DNA from: RI-92 sp037384645
Lineage (GTDB): Bacteria; Pseudomonadota; Gammaproteobacteria; UBA6429; Thiohalophilaceae
Direction: 5' to 3'
Assembly (NCBI GenBank): GCA_037384645.1
Contig: JARRNT010000033.1
Span: 1 to 64,000, forward strand
DNA length: 64,000 nt
Part shown: positions 26,001 through 35,574 of the stretch, one piece after another
Layout: each line of letters starts with the position of its first letter
Numbering within the stretch: position 1 is the stretch's first letter
Program-made: the position numbers and the translations under genes
Notes under the pieces: model-generated
Seen by the model: the letters and a program-made list of their open reading frames with translations, nothing else
The model's database searches: none
Told to the model about the DNA's origin: nothing

Positions 26001-26663
26001 ATGAATATACCTCACGGCATGCTCCCGCCCACCTGGCTGCTCATCGGCCTGGCGATTTACCTGCTGACATGGTGGGTGGTGTTACGTACCAGCCCCTGGA
26101 AGCGCCTGCTGGATAACTCACTGAGCCACGGGTTCCTCGGGACCTGCGTACTGATACTGGTATTGTGGCATATTACTACCCAGCAATTGCCGGGGCTGAA
26201 TTATCACTATCTGGGGGCAACCCTGCTGGCGCTGATGTTTCGTTGGCAACTGGCCTTCGTCGGGGTCAACCTGGTGTTGGTGGGCATGTGGCTCAGCGGC
26301 GATGGCCACTGGCAAACCCTGCCGATCAATGCCCTGACCATGGGACTGATCCCGATCCTGGTCAGCTATGGTATCTATCGCCTGGTGGATTCGAAATTAC
26401 CCAATCACCTGTTTGTCTACCTGTTCCTGAATGCATTTTTTGGTGCGGCACTGACGATTGGCGTCGCGTTCACTGTATCCGGTCTGTTACTAACCTCCGC
26501 CGGTGTTTATCATCTTGATTATCTGGTCAATGAGTATTTCCCGTTTCTGCCATTAATGATGTTTCCGGAATCTTTCATCACGGGCATGCTCATGACCCTC
26601 GCCGTGGTTTTCTATCCGCAATGGGTGCTGACATTTGACGATGCCCGCTACCTGAATAAATAA
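26001..26663 (+). CDS. CbiM-like membrane protein
   Basis: A 220-residue protein with about six hydrophobic segments. The N-terminus MNIPHGMLPPTW resembles the MHIPEGYLSP start of CbiM/NikM permeases of cobalt/nickel ECF transporters, and the late segment FPESFITGML fits the same fold. The position-2 histidine that binds metal in CbiM is an asparagine here, with histidine at position 5. No CbiN, CbiQ or CbiO partner is nearby. Such lone CbiM-like proteins occur in gammaproteobacteria; the transported substrate is unknown. Confidence 0.72.
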   Translation: MNIPHGMLPPTWLLIGLAIYLLTWWVVLRTSPWKRLLDNSLSHGFLGTCVLILVLWHITTQQLPGLNYHYLGATLLALMFRWQLAFVGVNLVLVGMWLSGDGHWQTLPINALTMGLIPILVSYGIYRLVDSKLPNHLFVYLFLNAFFGAALTIGVAFTVSGLLLTSAGVYHLDYLVNEYFPFLPLMMFPESFITGMLMTLAVVFYPQWVLTFDDARYLNK

Positions 26664-26751
26664 TCTCACCCACTATCAAGCGAATAGTTCTTGCCGAGTA
26701 TGGGCAATGTTGTTGAAATAACCGCTCTTGATACTCCCGGATAACTGAATC

Positions 26752-27987
26752 GTGACTGTGTTTTCGCGCAATGTACCGCTGCTGGCGGTATGCCAGGCCC
26801 TGATGATGAGCGCCAATACCCTGCTGGTGGCCACCTCTGCCCTGGTTGGTTACGCCCTCGCCTCCAACAAGGTCTATGCAACCCTGCCTTTTGCCCTGCA
26901 GTTAATCGCCACCATGTGTACCACTATCCCGGCCGCCATCCTCATGCGCAAAACCGGACGCCAGCGTGGCTTTATGCTCGCCACTGTGCTTGGCATGTCC
27001 GGGGGAAGTTTGTGCACCCTGGGCATCCTGCATGGCCAGTTTGTGATTTTCGCGCTGGGTGGCATGCTGTTGGGCATGTTCAATGGCTTTGGCAATTATT
27101 ACCGGTTTACCGCCGCGGATATTGTCGATCCGGCACACAGGAGCCGTGCCATCTCACTGGTACTGGCCGGCGGCGTCATTGCTGCCATCATCGGCCCCAA
27201 TCTGGCCAACCTGACCCGTAACCTGATTGGCAGCGCAAACTTCGCCGGCAGCTATGCCTCGATCATCGGCTTATATGTCCTGTCGCTGGGCATCCTCAGT
27301 TTTCTAAAATTACCGCAAAACAGTCACACCAGCAAAAAGCAAACGGACAGCGGCAGACCGCTTGCTGTCATTGTGCGTCAACCCAAATACATCGTTGCCG
27401 TCATTTGCGGCATGCTCGGCTATGGCGTGATGGCCCTGGTCATGACCGCCACACCACTGGCCATGCAACAACATGCCTATCCCTTTTCTGACACTTCTTT
27501 CGTGATCCAGTGGCACGTGCTCGGGATGTACGTGCCTTCATTTTTTACCGGACACCTGATTCATCGTTTCGGCGGTATCCGTATTATGTTACTGGGAGCC
27601 CTGGCCGGCCTGGCCTGTGTTGCTATCAACCTCACCGGCACCAGCGTCACCCATTTCTGGATTGCCCTCAGCCTGCTTGGTATCAGCTGGAACTTTCTGT
27701 TCATCGGAGCCACCTCGTTGTTAACCGAGACCTATCGACAGGAGGAAACCTTCAAGGCCCAGGCCGTCAATGAATTTTCTGTTTTCAGCACGGTGGCCAT
27801 TTCATCGCTCTCCGCCGGGGCATTACAAAACCTGCTTGGCTGGCAGGCGGTGAACCTGGGCGCCATTATACCTTTAGCTATTATCCTGTTCAGCCTGCTA
27901 TGGCTCTATACACGACCTAAGACGGAGACAATCGAACAGGATGTCGAGCGCGATATCATTTCACCAGTGCTGACGCAGCCGGATTAA
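26752..27987 (+). CDS. Major facilitator superfamily transporter
   Basis: A 411-residue protein with about 11-12 transmembrane segments and the loop MRKTGRQRGF between helices 2 and 3, the MFS A-like motif. A central cytoplasmic loop (about residues 180-210, NSHTSKKQTDSGRP) splits it into two halves. The start is a GTG at 26752. Substrate cannot be deduced. The final 25 residues are acidic and soluble. Confidence 0.87.
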   Translation: MTVFSRNVPLLAVCQALMMSANTLLVATSALVGYALASNKVYATLPFALQLIATMCTTIPAAILMRKTGRQRGFMLATVLGMSGGSLCTLGILHGQFVIFALGGMLLGMFNGFGNYYRFTAADIVDPAHRSRAISLVLAGGVIAAIIGPNLANLTRNLIGSANFAGSYASIIGLYVLSLGILSFLKLPQNSHTSKKQTDSGRPLAVIVRQPKYIVAVICGMLGYGVMALVMTATPLAMQQHAYPFSDTSFVIQWHVLGMYVPSFFTGHLIHRFGGIRIMLLGALAGLACVAINLTGTSVTHFWIALSLLGISWNFLFIGATSLLTETYRQEETFKAQAVNEFSVFSTVAISSLSAGALQNLLGWQAVNLGAIIPLAIILFSLLWLYTRPKTETIEQDVERDIISPVLTQPD

Positions 27988-28040
27988 TCTCACGGATTTC
28001 ATCGAATACAACCACTCATTTATCCATCACAACGGAAAAC

Positions 28041-29837
28041 CTAGCTGGCTGTCTTACGCTTACCCGTTGACTTACCACCCCGTGCTTTAGTCGATGTCTT
28101 TTGTTTGGCTTTATGGGTTTTATTTTTTACCGTCCGCTTCGGGCCTTGAGGCGATGGCTTGTCTTCAGCAAAGACACTGATATTCAACTGACGGTTGCTG
28201 ACCCAGACCTTTTTGAGATGCCTGAAGATGTCCTGTGGCATACCCTCGGGCAGGTCCACGGTACTGTAGTCGTCATATAACTTGATATGACCGATATAGG
28301 CGCTGTCCATACCTGTCTCATTGGCAATCGCGCCGACAATGTTCCTGGGCTGCACGCCGTGCGCTCGTCCAACCTCGATGCGATAACGCACCATGGCCTC
28401 ATCCGGCATCCTGCTTTTACCCGCCGGTTTTGCCTTCTTCTGCACGCCCGTTCTGTCACGCTCCACTCGCTTGCCACTATCCGTGACTGGCTGTTGTACG
28501 GCCTTCTCTGGCGCATGTTTGTCCGCAAGCAATGGTCGTTCCCGCTGCAGCAGATAGGCCAGGGCAGCGGCCACTTCACTCAAGCCAACGTTGTGTTCCG
28601 CCTGATAGTCTTCCACCAACGCTTCAAAGTAATTCAGCTCCTGCGCTTCCAGGGTATCACTGATTAATTGCTTGAATGCGGCCACCCGGCGGTCGGCGAT
28701 GGCTTCCCGACTGGGCAATTGCATCGCGGCAATTTTCTGGCCTGTGGCCTTTTCGATCGTGCGCAGCATGCGTTGTTCGCGCGGGGCCACAAACAGGATG
28801 GCCTCACCTTTGCGGCCGGCACGACCGGTACGGCCAATGCGATGCACATAGGCCTCGGTGTCATAGGGAATGTCATAATTGATCACGTGGCTGATGCGTT
28901 CCACATCAAGCCCGCGCGCGGCCACATCGGTCGCCACCACGATATCCAGGCTGCCGCGCTTAAGTCGTTCGATGGTTTTCTCACGCAGTTGCTGATTCAT
29001 ATCGCCATTGAGAGCCGCTGCCGAGTACCCGCGGGCCTCAAGTTTTTCCGCCAGCTCGGCTGTCGCGTTCTTGGTGCGCACGAAGATAATGATGGCGTCG
29101 AAGTCTTCCACTTCCAGCATGCGGGTCAGGGCATCGAGTTTGTGTACCCCACTGACCTGCCAGTAACGCTGGGTGATCGTCGCCACCGTCGCGGTTTTTG
29201 CCTGGATCCGGATTTCCTCCGGGTCACGCAGGTGATGGCGGGCGACCCGCTTGATCGCCTCGGGCATAGTGGCAGAAAACAGTGCCACCTGTTTTTGCGC
29301 CGGGGTATGTTCCAGGATTTGTTCCACATCATCGATAAACCCCATGCGCAACATCTCATCCGCCTCGTCCAGCACCAGGGCCTGCAAGCGATCCAGCTTG
29401 AGGGTCGCGCGCCGCAAGTGATCCTGGATACGGCCTGGGGTACCCACCACCACGTGTACCCCGCGGCGCAACTGGCGCAGCTGCACATCCATACCTTGCC
29501 CGCCGTACACCGGCAGGATGTGAAAGCCCGGGAGGTGGCGGGCGTAAGTCTGCATGGCCTCGGCGACCTGGATAGCCAGTTCCCGGGTCGGCGTCAGCAC
29601 CAGCAGCTGCGGCTGCTTGAGTGAAAGGTCAAGCCGACTGAGTAATGGCAGGGCGAAGGCGGCAGTCTTACCGGTGCCGGTCTGGGCCATGCCCAGCAGG
29701 TCACGCCCGGCCAACAGCGGCGGGATGCTCCTGGCCTGGATCGGCGATGGGGTTTCATAGCCTACTTCGACCACGGCCTGTAACACAGGCGCAGATAACC
29801 CCAATTGGGAAAACATAAGTGGAGACGGATCAGACAT
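28041..29837 (-). CDS. deaD: DEAD-box ATP-dependent RNA helicase (DeaD/CsdA type)
   Basis: Unwinds RNA in ribosome assembly and mRNA decay, usually important in the cold. The 598 residues contain Q motif (about 6-32), AQTGTGKT, PTRELA, DEAD, SAT and HRIGRTGR in order, then a helical region, then a DbpA-type RNA-binding domain around residues 465-550 (YRIEVGRAHGVQPRNIVGAI, YDDYSTVDLPEGMP), and a lysine-rich tail. This architecture is CsdA, not RhlE or SrmB. Confidence 0.95.
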   Translation of the reverse strand: MSDPSPLMFSQLGLSAPVLQAVVEVGYETPSPIQARSIPPLLAGRDLLGMAQTGTGKTAAFALPLLSRLDLSLKQPQLLVLTPTRELAIQVAEAMQTYARHLPGFHILPVYGGQGMDVQLRQLRRGVHVVVGTPGRIQDHLRRATLKLDRLQALVLDEADEMLRMGFIDDVEQILEHTPAQKQVALFSATMPEAIKRVARHHLRDPEEIRIQAKTATVATITQRYWQVSGVHKLDALTRMLEVEDFDAIIIFVRTKNATAELAEKLEARGYSAAALNGDMNQQLREKTIERLKRGSLDIVVATDVAARGLDVERISHVINYDIPYDTEAYVHRIGRTGRAGRKGEAILFVAPREQRMLRTIEKATGQKIAAMQLPSREAIADRRVAAFKQLISDTLEAQELNYFEALVEDYQAEHNVGLSEVAAALAYLLQRERPLLADKHAPEKAVQQPVTDSGKRVERDRTGVQKKAKPAGKSRMPDEAMVRYRIEVGRAHGVQPRNIVGAIANETGMDSAYIGHIKLYDDYSTVDLPEGMPQDIFRHLKKVWVSNRQLNISVFAEDKPSPQGPKRTVKNKTHKAKQKTSTKARGGKSTGKRKTAS

Positions 29838-29966
29838 GCCGGGACCTATAGGTAAAGCTCAGGCACAAACGGGTCGGTCCGAGCGGGTAATCAGGTGGCA
29901 GTATTATAGCGGATTTCGCCGCATAGCGTTGGCTATTTCAGGGCCCAAGACGCTGACGGCCACTCC

Positions 29967-30425
29967 TCAGTGCATACCATTCAACTGCTTAAAATAGCGG
30001 GCATTATTGCGGGCCTGGCGTAGTGCTTTTTGCCAGCTCAATTCAAATTTATGAAGGGTTCCGACCGATTCATGCTGCAGGCTACTGGCCAGGCAGGTGG
30101 GATGTTTCAAATGCTGTCCCTGCCTGAGCCGGGTGGCATAGCGGATCGGATAATTTCTGATTTGGCGTACCAGCCTGCGATGGTACTTACGAATCGTATT
30201 ATCCAGCAGTTGCGAGGTTGAATAACTGCCGGATTTGAATCGGGCAAGGCCACTGTGTTTTAGCTGATTTTCATACTCGCGATGGATGAGGTTGATGCGG
30301 CTAAGGATAAAATCCGCTTCATTCTTGATGCGGCCATAACATTCTGCTTCCCGTGCAGACATGTCCTGCGCCAGGGCGGGCAATGACGCTACCATGAGTA
30401 ATAAGGCCAGCAAACCCTGCTTCAT
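29967..30425 (-). CDS. Small exported protein, unknown
   Basis: A 152-residue protein with a clear signal peptide (MKQGLLALLLMVASLPALAQ). The mature part is basic and helical, with two cysteines (AECYGRI and HPTCLAS) that could pair in the periplasm. No domain is recognised. Confidence 0.65.
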   Translation of the reverse strand: MKQGLLALLLMVASLPALAQDMSAREAECYGRIKNEADFILSRINLIHREYENQLKHSGLARFKSGSYSTSQLLDNTIRKYHRRLVRQIRNYPIRYATRLRQGQHLKHPTCLASSLQHESVGTLHKFELSWQKALRQARNNARYFKQLNGMH

Positions 30426-30562
30426 GCAGTCTCCCCTTTCGCTGCAGCTTTGTATCTATGTGCATATGATTTGCCTAGCCGTCATATTATTTTGTCTTAT
30501 CCTAGCAAATCCGCCGTTACCCGGTCATTACATTTCAACCGTTATTCCTTAAAATAAGGCGC

Positions 30563-30985
30563 ATGCTGACGATATCTTCCAGAGTTGCCATTCCCGATGA
30601 GGAGATCGAGATCCATGCGATCCGCGCCCAGGGTGCCGGCGGCCAGAACGTCAATAAACTCGCTACGGCCATTCATTTGCACTTCGATATACACGCCTCA
30701 TCCCTGCCCGCTATATACAAGCAACGCCTGTTAAAGCTTGCTGACCGTCGCATCAGTAAGGACGGAGTGATTACGATCAAGGCACAACAATATCGCAGCC
30801 AGGAGAAAAACCGCGCTGCCGCTCTCGAGCGGCTGGCAGACTTGATACGGCGGGCCGGATACACACCGAAGCGTCGCATCCCAACCAAGGTCCCGCGCAG
30901 CGCGCAAAAACAACGCCTGGATAGCAAAACCCGACGTGGCAAGACCAAGGCCCTGCGCAAAAAGGTTGACATGAACCATACTTAA
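30563..30985 (+). CDS. arfB: Alternative ribosome-rescue factor B
   Basis: Peptidyl-tRNA hydrolase that frees ribosomes stalled at mRNA ends without a stop codon. The 140 residues match YaeJ/ICT1. The catalytic GGQ is at 26-28 in QGAGGQNVNK, and the basic C-terminal tail (about 105-140, SAQKQRLDSKTRRGKTKALRK) is what enters the empty mRNA channel. A weak ATAAGG ribosome-binding site precedes the ATG. It is followed 31 nt on by polX. Confidence 0.95.
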   Translation: MLTISSRVAIPDEEIEIHAIRAQGAGGQNVNKLATAIHLHFDIHASSLPAIYKQRLLKLADRRISKDGVITIKAQQYRSQEKNRAAALERLADLIRRAGYTPKRRIPTKVPRSAQKQRLDSKTRRGKTKALRKKVDMNHT

Positions 30986-31016
30986 AGCAGGAATCCGGCA
31001 GAGGAAGGAAACGCCC

Positions 31017-32741
31017 ATGCCTGTGCATAACGCCGACATTGCCAATATCTTCAATGAGATCGCTGATCTGCTGGAGATCGAAAATGCCAATCCGTTTCGT
31101 ATCCGCGCCTACCGCAACGCCGCCCGCACCCTGCAGGGCATGGGCCAGGAAGTCAGCGCTTACCTGCAGCAACAAAAGGCGCTGACCGAACTGCCCGGCA
31201 TCGGTCAGGACCTCGCTGCCAAGATCCAGGAGATCCTCGACAGCGGCCGCTGCCAGGCCCTGGAAAAATTGCGCAAAGCCACCCCCGCCGGCCTCACCGA
31301 TTTGTTGCATATCCCGGGGCTGGGGCCCAAGAAAGTCCACGCCCTCTACCACGAACTGGACATCCATACCCCGGAACAACTGTTACGTGCTGCCAAAGAC
31401 GGGCGCGTGTCGCAACTGCCCGGTTTCGGCAGAAAAACCGAACAGAGCCTGATTGCCGACATCGAGGCCCATGTGCGGCAGAAGCAGCGCATCAAACTGA
31501 TCACCGCGGCCCAATACGCCGAACCGCTGGTGGCATACCTGCAAAAGGTGCCCGGGGTCGACCAGGTGGTGGTGGCGGGCAGTTATCGCCGACGCAAGGA
31601 GACTGTCGGTGACCTCGATATCCTGGTCTGTGCCGGCAAAAGCGACAAGGTCATGGAGGCCTTCGTGCACTACGACGAAGTGCGGGATGTGCAGGCCAAG
31701 GGGACCACGCGCAGTACTGTATTGTTGCGCAACGGGCTGCAGGTGGACCTGCGCGTCGTGGCCAGGGCGAGTTTTGGTGCGGCACTGTATTACTTCACCG
31801 GTTCCAAGGCCCACAATATCGCGGTGCGCCGCCGCGCCCAGCAGCGCAAACTCAAAATCAATGAATATGGTGTCTTCAAAGGCAACAAACAGATCGCCGG
31901 GACCAGCGAGGCCTCGGTGTTCGAGGCCATTGGCCTGCCCTACATTCCACCGGAGCTGCGCGAGAACACCGGCGAGATCGCAGCGGCGGAACATCACCGC
32001 TTACCCAAACTGGTGGAGCTCAAGGATTTGCGCGGCGACCTGCACGCCCACAGCACGGCCACTGACGGTCATAACAGTATCCGGGAGATGGCCCAGGCGG
32101 CACGCGATTTCGGCTTTGAATACCTGGCCATGACCGAACACTCGCGCCACCTCACGGTGGCCCACGGCCTGGACGAAAAACGTCTGCTCAAACAGATCGA
32201 CGAAATCGATGAGTTAAATGAGACATTAAAGGGTATCAGCCTGCTCAAGGGCATCGAGGTCGATATCCTGGAGGACGGTCAACTGGATTTACCCGACAAG
32301 CTATTAGCCAAACTGGATCTGGTGGTGGCGGCAGTGCACAGCAAGTTTCACCTGTCCCGCAGCAAACAGACCGGGCGCATCCTGCGCGCCATGGATCACC
32401 CCCACTTCACCATACTCGCCCATCCCAGCGGACGGTTGCTGGAAACCCGCGATGCCTATGACGTGGACATGCAGCGCATCATCCGCCATGCCCGCCAGCG
32501 CGGTTGTTACCTGGAACTCAATGCACAACCGGATCGGCTGGACCTGCTGGATACCTATTGCCACATGGCCAGGGACGAAGGTGTCCTGATCAGTATCGAC
32601 TCCGATGCTCACAGCATCAATGATTTTCGCAACCTGGAATACGGTATCGGCCAGGCCCGCCGCGGCTGGCTGGAAAAGGCTGATGTCTTGAATACCCGCA
32701 GTTTGGCGCAGTTGCGCAAGCTGCTGAAGCAAACACGCTGA
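31017..32741 (+). CDS. polX: DNA polymerase/3'-5' exonuclease PolX
   Basis: Family X repair polymerase with a C-terminal PHP phosphoesterase. The 574 residues run: helix-hairpin-helix segments (ELPGIGQDLAAKIQEI, HIPGLGPKKVHALY, QLPGFGRKTEQSL) at roughly 60-145; the nucleotidyl-transferase motif GSYRRRKETVGDLDILV near 190-206; and the PHP domain from about residue 340 (DLHAHSTATDG, MTEHS, SIDSDAH). The length is that of bacterial PolX. It gap-fills in base-excision repair. Confidence 0.95.
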   Translation: MPVHNADIANIFNEIADLLEIENANPFRIRAYRNAARTLQGMGQEVSAYLQQQKALTELPGIGQDLAAKIQEILDSGRCQALEKLRKATPAGLTDLLHIPGLGPKKVHALYHELDIHTPEQLLRAAKDGRVSQLPGFGRKTEQSLIADIEAHVRQKQRIKLITAAQYAEPLVAYLQKVPGVDQVVVAGSYRRRKETVGDLDILVCAGKSDKVMEAFVHYDEVRDVQAKGTTRSTVLLRNGLQVDLRVVARASFGAALYYFTGSKAHNIAVRRRAQQRKLKINEYGVFKGNKQIAGTSEASVFEAIGLPYIPPELRENTGEIAAAEHHRLPKLVELKDLRGDLHAHSTATDGHNSIREMAQAARDFGFEYLAMTEHSRHLTVAHGLDEKRLLKQIDEIDELNETLKGISLLKGIEVDILEDGQLDLPDKLLAKLDLVVAAVHSKFHLSRSKQTGRILRAMDHPHFTILAHPSGRLLETRDAYDVDMQRIIRHARQRGCYLELNAQPDRLDLLDTYCHMARDEGVLISIDSDAHSINDFRNLEYGIGQARRGWLEKADVLNTRSLAQLRKLLKQTR

Positions 32742-32770
32742 CTTTTGTCATGCTCTGGCAGTAACACTAA

Positions 32771-32834
32771 GGACGCAAAGACGCAGAGAACGCAAAGGCA
32801 TTTCATTCATTTGAATTCATATAGCTCTGCGTCT
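32771..32834. repeat. CGCAAAG-type dispersed intergenic repeat with inverted ends
   Basis: Contains GGACGCAAAG and CGCAGAGAACGCAAAGG in succession. A 10-bp segment AGACGCAGAG (32779-32788) recurs inverted as CTCTGCGTCT (32825-32834), 36 nt further on. Such CGCAAAGACGCAGAG-type tracts are seen in intergenic DNA of many unrelated bacteria; here it fills the gap between polX and the convergent small membrane gene. Confidence 0.55.
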
Positions 32835-32890
32835 CGATTGCTGTTCCCGACGCAATTCTACCTCCTCCTTCCCTGGAGTCGTCTGCGTTT

Positions 32891-33103
32891 TTAGTCCAGG
32901 CGCACGAAATACGGGGTGGCGATCAGGGCCACGCCGATCAGGACCACGATATACACGTTGGAAATGAAATACGGATAGACCATCAGGGCAATACCCACCA
33001 CGAACGGCACCGGACTGCGCTGGCGCCGGCCATACATGAAATAGCCCATACCGAAGGCGCCAAACAGGATCGACCACATCAACAGGGTTGGATTGTTTAA
33101 CAT
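32891..33103 (-). CDS. Small two-span membrane protein
   Basis: A 70-residue protein with two hydrophobic stretches (about 6-24 and 33-65) separated by the basic loop YGRRQRSP. The gene has a GGAGG before its ATG (minus strand, near 33110). This kind of small membrane protein is common in gammaproteobacteria; its role is unknown. Confidence 0.72.
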   Translation of the reverse strand: MLNNPTLLMWSILFGAFGMGYFMYGRRQRSPVPFVVGIALMVYPYFISNVYIVVLIGVALIATPYFVRLD

Positions 33104-33133
33104 CTCGGTTACCTCCGAGCTGAATTCAGCCGT

Positions 33134-33667
33134 TTACCAAAAACGCGGGCGTCCGGTATCCAGGTGAACAAAATCGGATTTGGGGTAATAGCCGACCCCG
33201 CCGGCGTGCATAGCTAATGCGACCTGACGCAGGTGCTTGAGTTCCACGCCGGGCAGACGCAGATCGATGGCCCGCCCCTGCATGTGCAGGCTGTGTTTGG
33301 CCACCCCGGTTCCATGGTGCCGCAACCAGGCATTGGTCTGCGGCGACCGATAACCGGAGATGATATGAAACGCCCCCCGCTGCCCCAGTTTGTGTTGCAA
33401 CAAACAGATTTGATCCAGCAAGCGCGGGTCTATGGGTTCGATTTCGTCATTGCGATAATCGCGCAGGAAATGATTTACCGTTGCCAGTTCCTGCGCAATA
33501 TATTCGCCTTCCACCCAATAGGTTGTCTTGAGCCGCTCACCGGTATGCAGGTTGTACAGTTGCAAGTGACGTTCGGGACGCGGCAACCACGCGGCGAGCG
33601 CGCTGTTGGAAAGGCCGGCAGCGCAACTAGCGCCGGCCATCAATAGGAAATTACGACGTGAAATCAT
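33134..33667 (-). CDS. mepK: Tat-exported murein endopeptidase (MepK/YcbK type, DUF882)
   Basis: Zn peptidase of the M15/DUF882 group that cleaves peptide crosslinks in murein; E. coli MepK cleaves 3-3 crosslinks. The 177 residues begin with a twin-arginine signal (SRRNFLLMAG). Zn-site blocks are KHSLHMQGRAIDLR (H and D ligands) and FVHLDTGRPRFW (third H). SGYRSPQTNAW is the conserved core. The neighbouring ldtD gene makes 3-3 crosslinks, as in E. coli ycbB-ycbK, so the two genes form a make-and-cut pair. Confidence 0.93.
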   Translation of the reverse strand: MISRRNFLLMAGASCAAGLSNSALAAWLPRPERHLQLYNLHTGERLKTTYWVEGEYIAQELATVNHFLRDYRNDEIEPIDPRLLDQICLLQHKLGQRGAFHIISGYRSPQTNAWLRHHGTGVAKHSLHMQGRAIDLRLPGVELKHLRQVALAMHAGGVGYYPKSDFVHLDTGRPRFW

Positions 33668-33742
33668 AGGCTTACTAATGCTATCTGACTGACTGTGAAA
33701 AGTATAATCGTTCTGGTGATAAAAGCTGCCGACCAGGTCCGG

Positions 33743-35461
33743 TTACTGGAGACAGTGTGTCTCACCCTGGGAAAACAGGCAGCTGGCCAGTGCCCGGTCG
33801 CGGGCATAAACATCCGGATAAAAATGCATGGTCGTATCCGGTGCGGCCCACGCGGTCAGGTATAACAAATATATCGGCACTGATTTGGCCAGCTTGACCT
33901 CGCGGGTGTCGCCGGACGCCACCGCTGCACGAATGCGGGCCTCATCCCAGCCGGGGTTGTCAACCAGCAGGAAGCGGGCCAGTTGCAGCGGATTTTCCAG
34001 CCGGATACAGCCAGAGCTGAAAGTCCGGCGTTTTCGCCTGAACAGCCGACGCGCTGGCGTATCGTGCAGATACACGTCAAACGCGTTGCTGAACAGAAAT
34101 TTATAATGCCCCAGAGGATTATAGGGACCCGGGCCCTGACGCAGCACATAAGGGAAATTCTCCTTGTTGAATTGGCGCCAGTGGACCTTGCCCGGATCGA
34201 CGGTCTGATGTCTGGCCAGGTTGGCAAACACCCGAATATGCCGGGTTTGCAGATACCGCGGGTTGCGCAATTGCGCAGGGATAAGATCTTCCACCGCAAT
34301 GGTCGTCGGCACGGTCCAGTAGGGATTGAACACCACTGTGTGCATGCTCCCGTTGATTTCCGGCGTCTGGCGGTCCAGTTTGCCAATCACCACCCACATG
34401 GAAAACCGGGGCTGGCTATGGACGAAGGCGGTCAGGTCAAATCCGGCGCTGTTGACGATGAGATAGCGTTGCCCCAATCGGGATGGCAACCAGCGCCAAC
34501 GCTCCATATTGAGTTCGATCTGGTGGATCCGCTCCGCTATCGGCACGTTCATGGCCCTGCGCGTCATCGGCCCGACCACCCCGTCCATCTTCAGGCCATG
34601 GCGCACCTGGAAACGTTCAACCGCATATTTCACCGCCGCATCGAAGTGCTTCTGATCGGCCGCCTGCTGATCATGCAAATCGCCTTCTGCCATTAGTCGT
34701 TTTCGCAATACGGCGACTTCGGGCAGGCGCATCCCTTCACGCAGCGTCGGCCCGGCCGGCAAGCTGGGCCAGCCACCGCGCGCAGCCAATTGACGATAGC
34801 GCGGCAGGGCCTCACGCAAGAGTTGATAACCGGATGCCTGGGGCGGCAGTGTCCGCAATGCGGTTTCGAAATCCGCGCTGGCCAGGAGTTTCTGTAATAG
34901 TTTGACCGGTTGCCCCGGCGTTTGCGGGATATGCCACTGCGGATCCACCTCTTGCGGCAATACACGGCCGTGATGGACCGCCATGGCATATCGCATGCAA
35001 GCCTCGCTCAACAACATATCCAGCGTCGCCAGTTGTGACACGGAGTGTGCATGCCAGATTTGCTCAATCGTTCTCAGTTGAAAGGCCGAATCCGGCAAGC
35101 CCTGTTCATCGCTCACGTGTAATACCTGACGCAGGAGGCTGGCACGCCGATTGGGGCCACGCGGCGTGGTCCACACCGGCGCATACCGGCGCAGGCTGTA
35201 AAACCGTTCCAGCTCAGGCCAGTCCGGAAACATGGCCTGTAACACGGTGTCGGGATGGGTGATCTGGGCGCGCAGGGCGTCCACCAAGTCCTGCCGGCGG
35301 CCTGTTGCAGTACCAGCCTGCGACCAGCCCCAAACGGCACTGATCAGGCAGACAACCAGCACCAAACCCGTGACAGCGATACGCCTTGCCTGCTGAATCT
35401 TATCTTTTAGCACCATCCTGTTCATTAAGTATAGCCTAACCGCCCCACTTGCCCTGATCAT
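33743..35461 (-). CDS. ldtD: L,D-transpeptidase (LdtD/YcbB type)
   Basis: Makes mDAP-mDAP (3-3) crosslinks in the periplasm. The 572 residues comprise an N-terminal membrane anchor (about 26-47), a scaffold domain, a peptidoglycan-binding motif (VERFQVRHGLKMDGVVGPMT) near 275, and the YkuD catalytic domain with the cysteine motif in FSSGCIRLENP near 475 and the upstream histidine YLHDTP. The first ATG (35461) and a second at 35425 are both plausible; the second leaves a short cytoplasmic tail. Co-oriented with mepK downstream. Confidence 0.93.
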   Translation of the reverse strand: MIRASGAVRLYLMNRMVLKDKIQQARRIAVTGLVLVVCLISAVWGWSQAGTATGRRQDLVDALRAQITHPDTVLQAMFPDWPELERFYSLRRYAPVWTTPRGPNRRASLLRQVLHVSDEQGLPDSAFQLRTIEQIWHAHSVSQLATLDMLLSEACMRYAMAVHHGRVLPQEVDPQWHIPQTPGQPVKLLQKLLASADFETALRTLPPQASGYQLLREALPRYRQLAARGGWPSLPAGPTLREGMRLPEVAVLRKRLMAEGDLHDQQAADQKHFDAAVKYAVERFQVRHGLKMDGVVGPMTRRAMNVPIAERIHQIELNMERWRWLPSRLGQRYLIVNSAGFDLTAFVHSQPRFSMWVVIGKLDRQTPEINGSMHTVVFNPYWTVPTTIAVEDLIPAQLRNPRYLQTRHIRVFANLARHQTVDPGKVHWRQFNKENFPYVLRQGPGPYNPLGHYKFLFSNAFDVYLHDTPARRLFRRKRRTFSSGCIRLENPLQLARFLLVDNPGWDEARIRAAVASGDTREVKLAKSVPIYLLYLTAWAAPDTTMHFYPDVYARDRALASCLFSQGETHCLQ

Positions 35462-35574
35462 CCCGCTGGCGATGAGAAGTCATATCCGGCCTGATCGGGA
35501 TCAATACCCAAGGCGGCGAAATATTCTAATTTCGGCAAGAGTGCTGAGATGTCGAAAAATGCGGGAGAGTGGCT

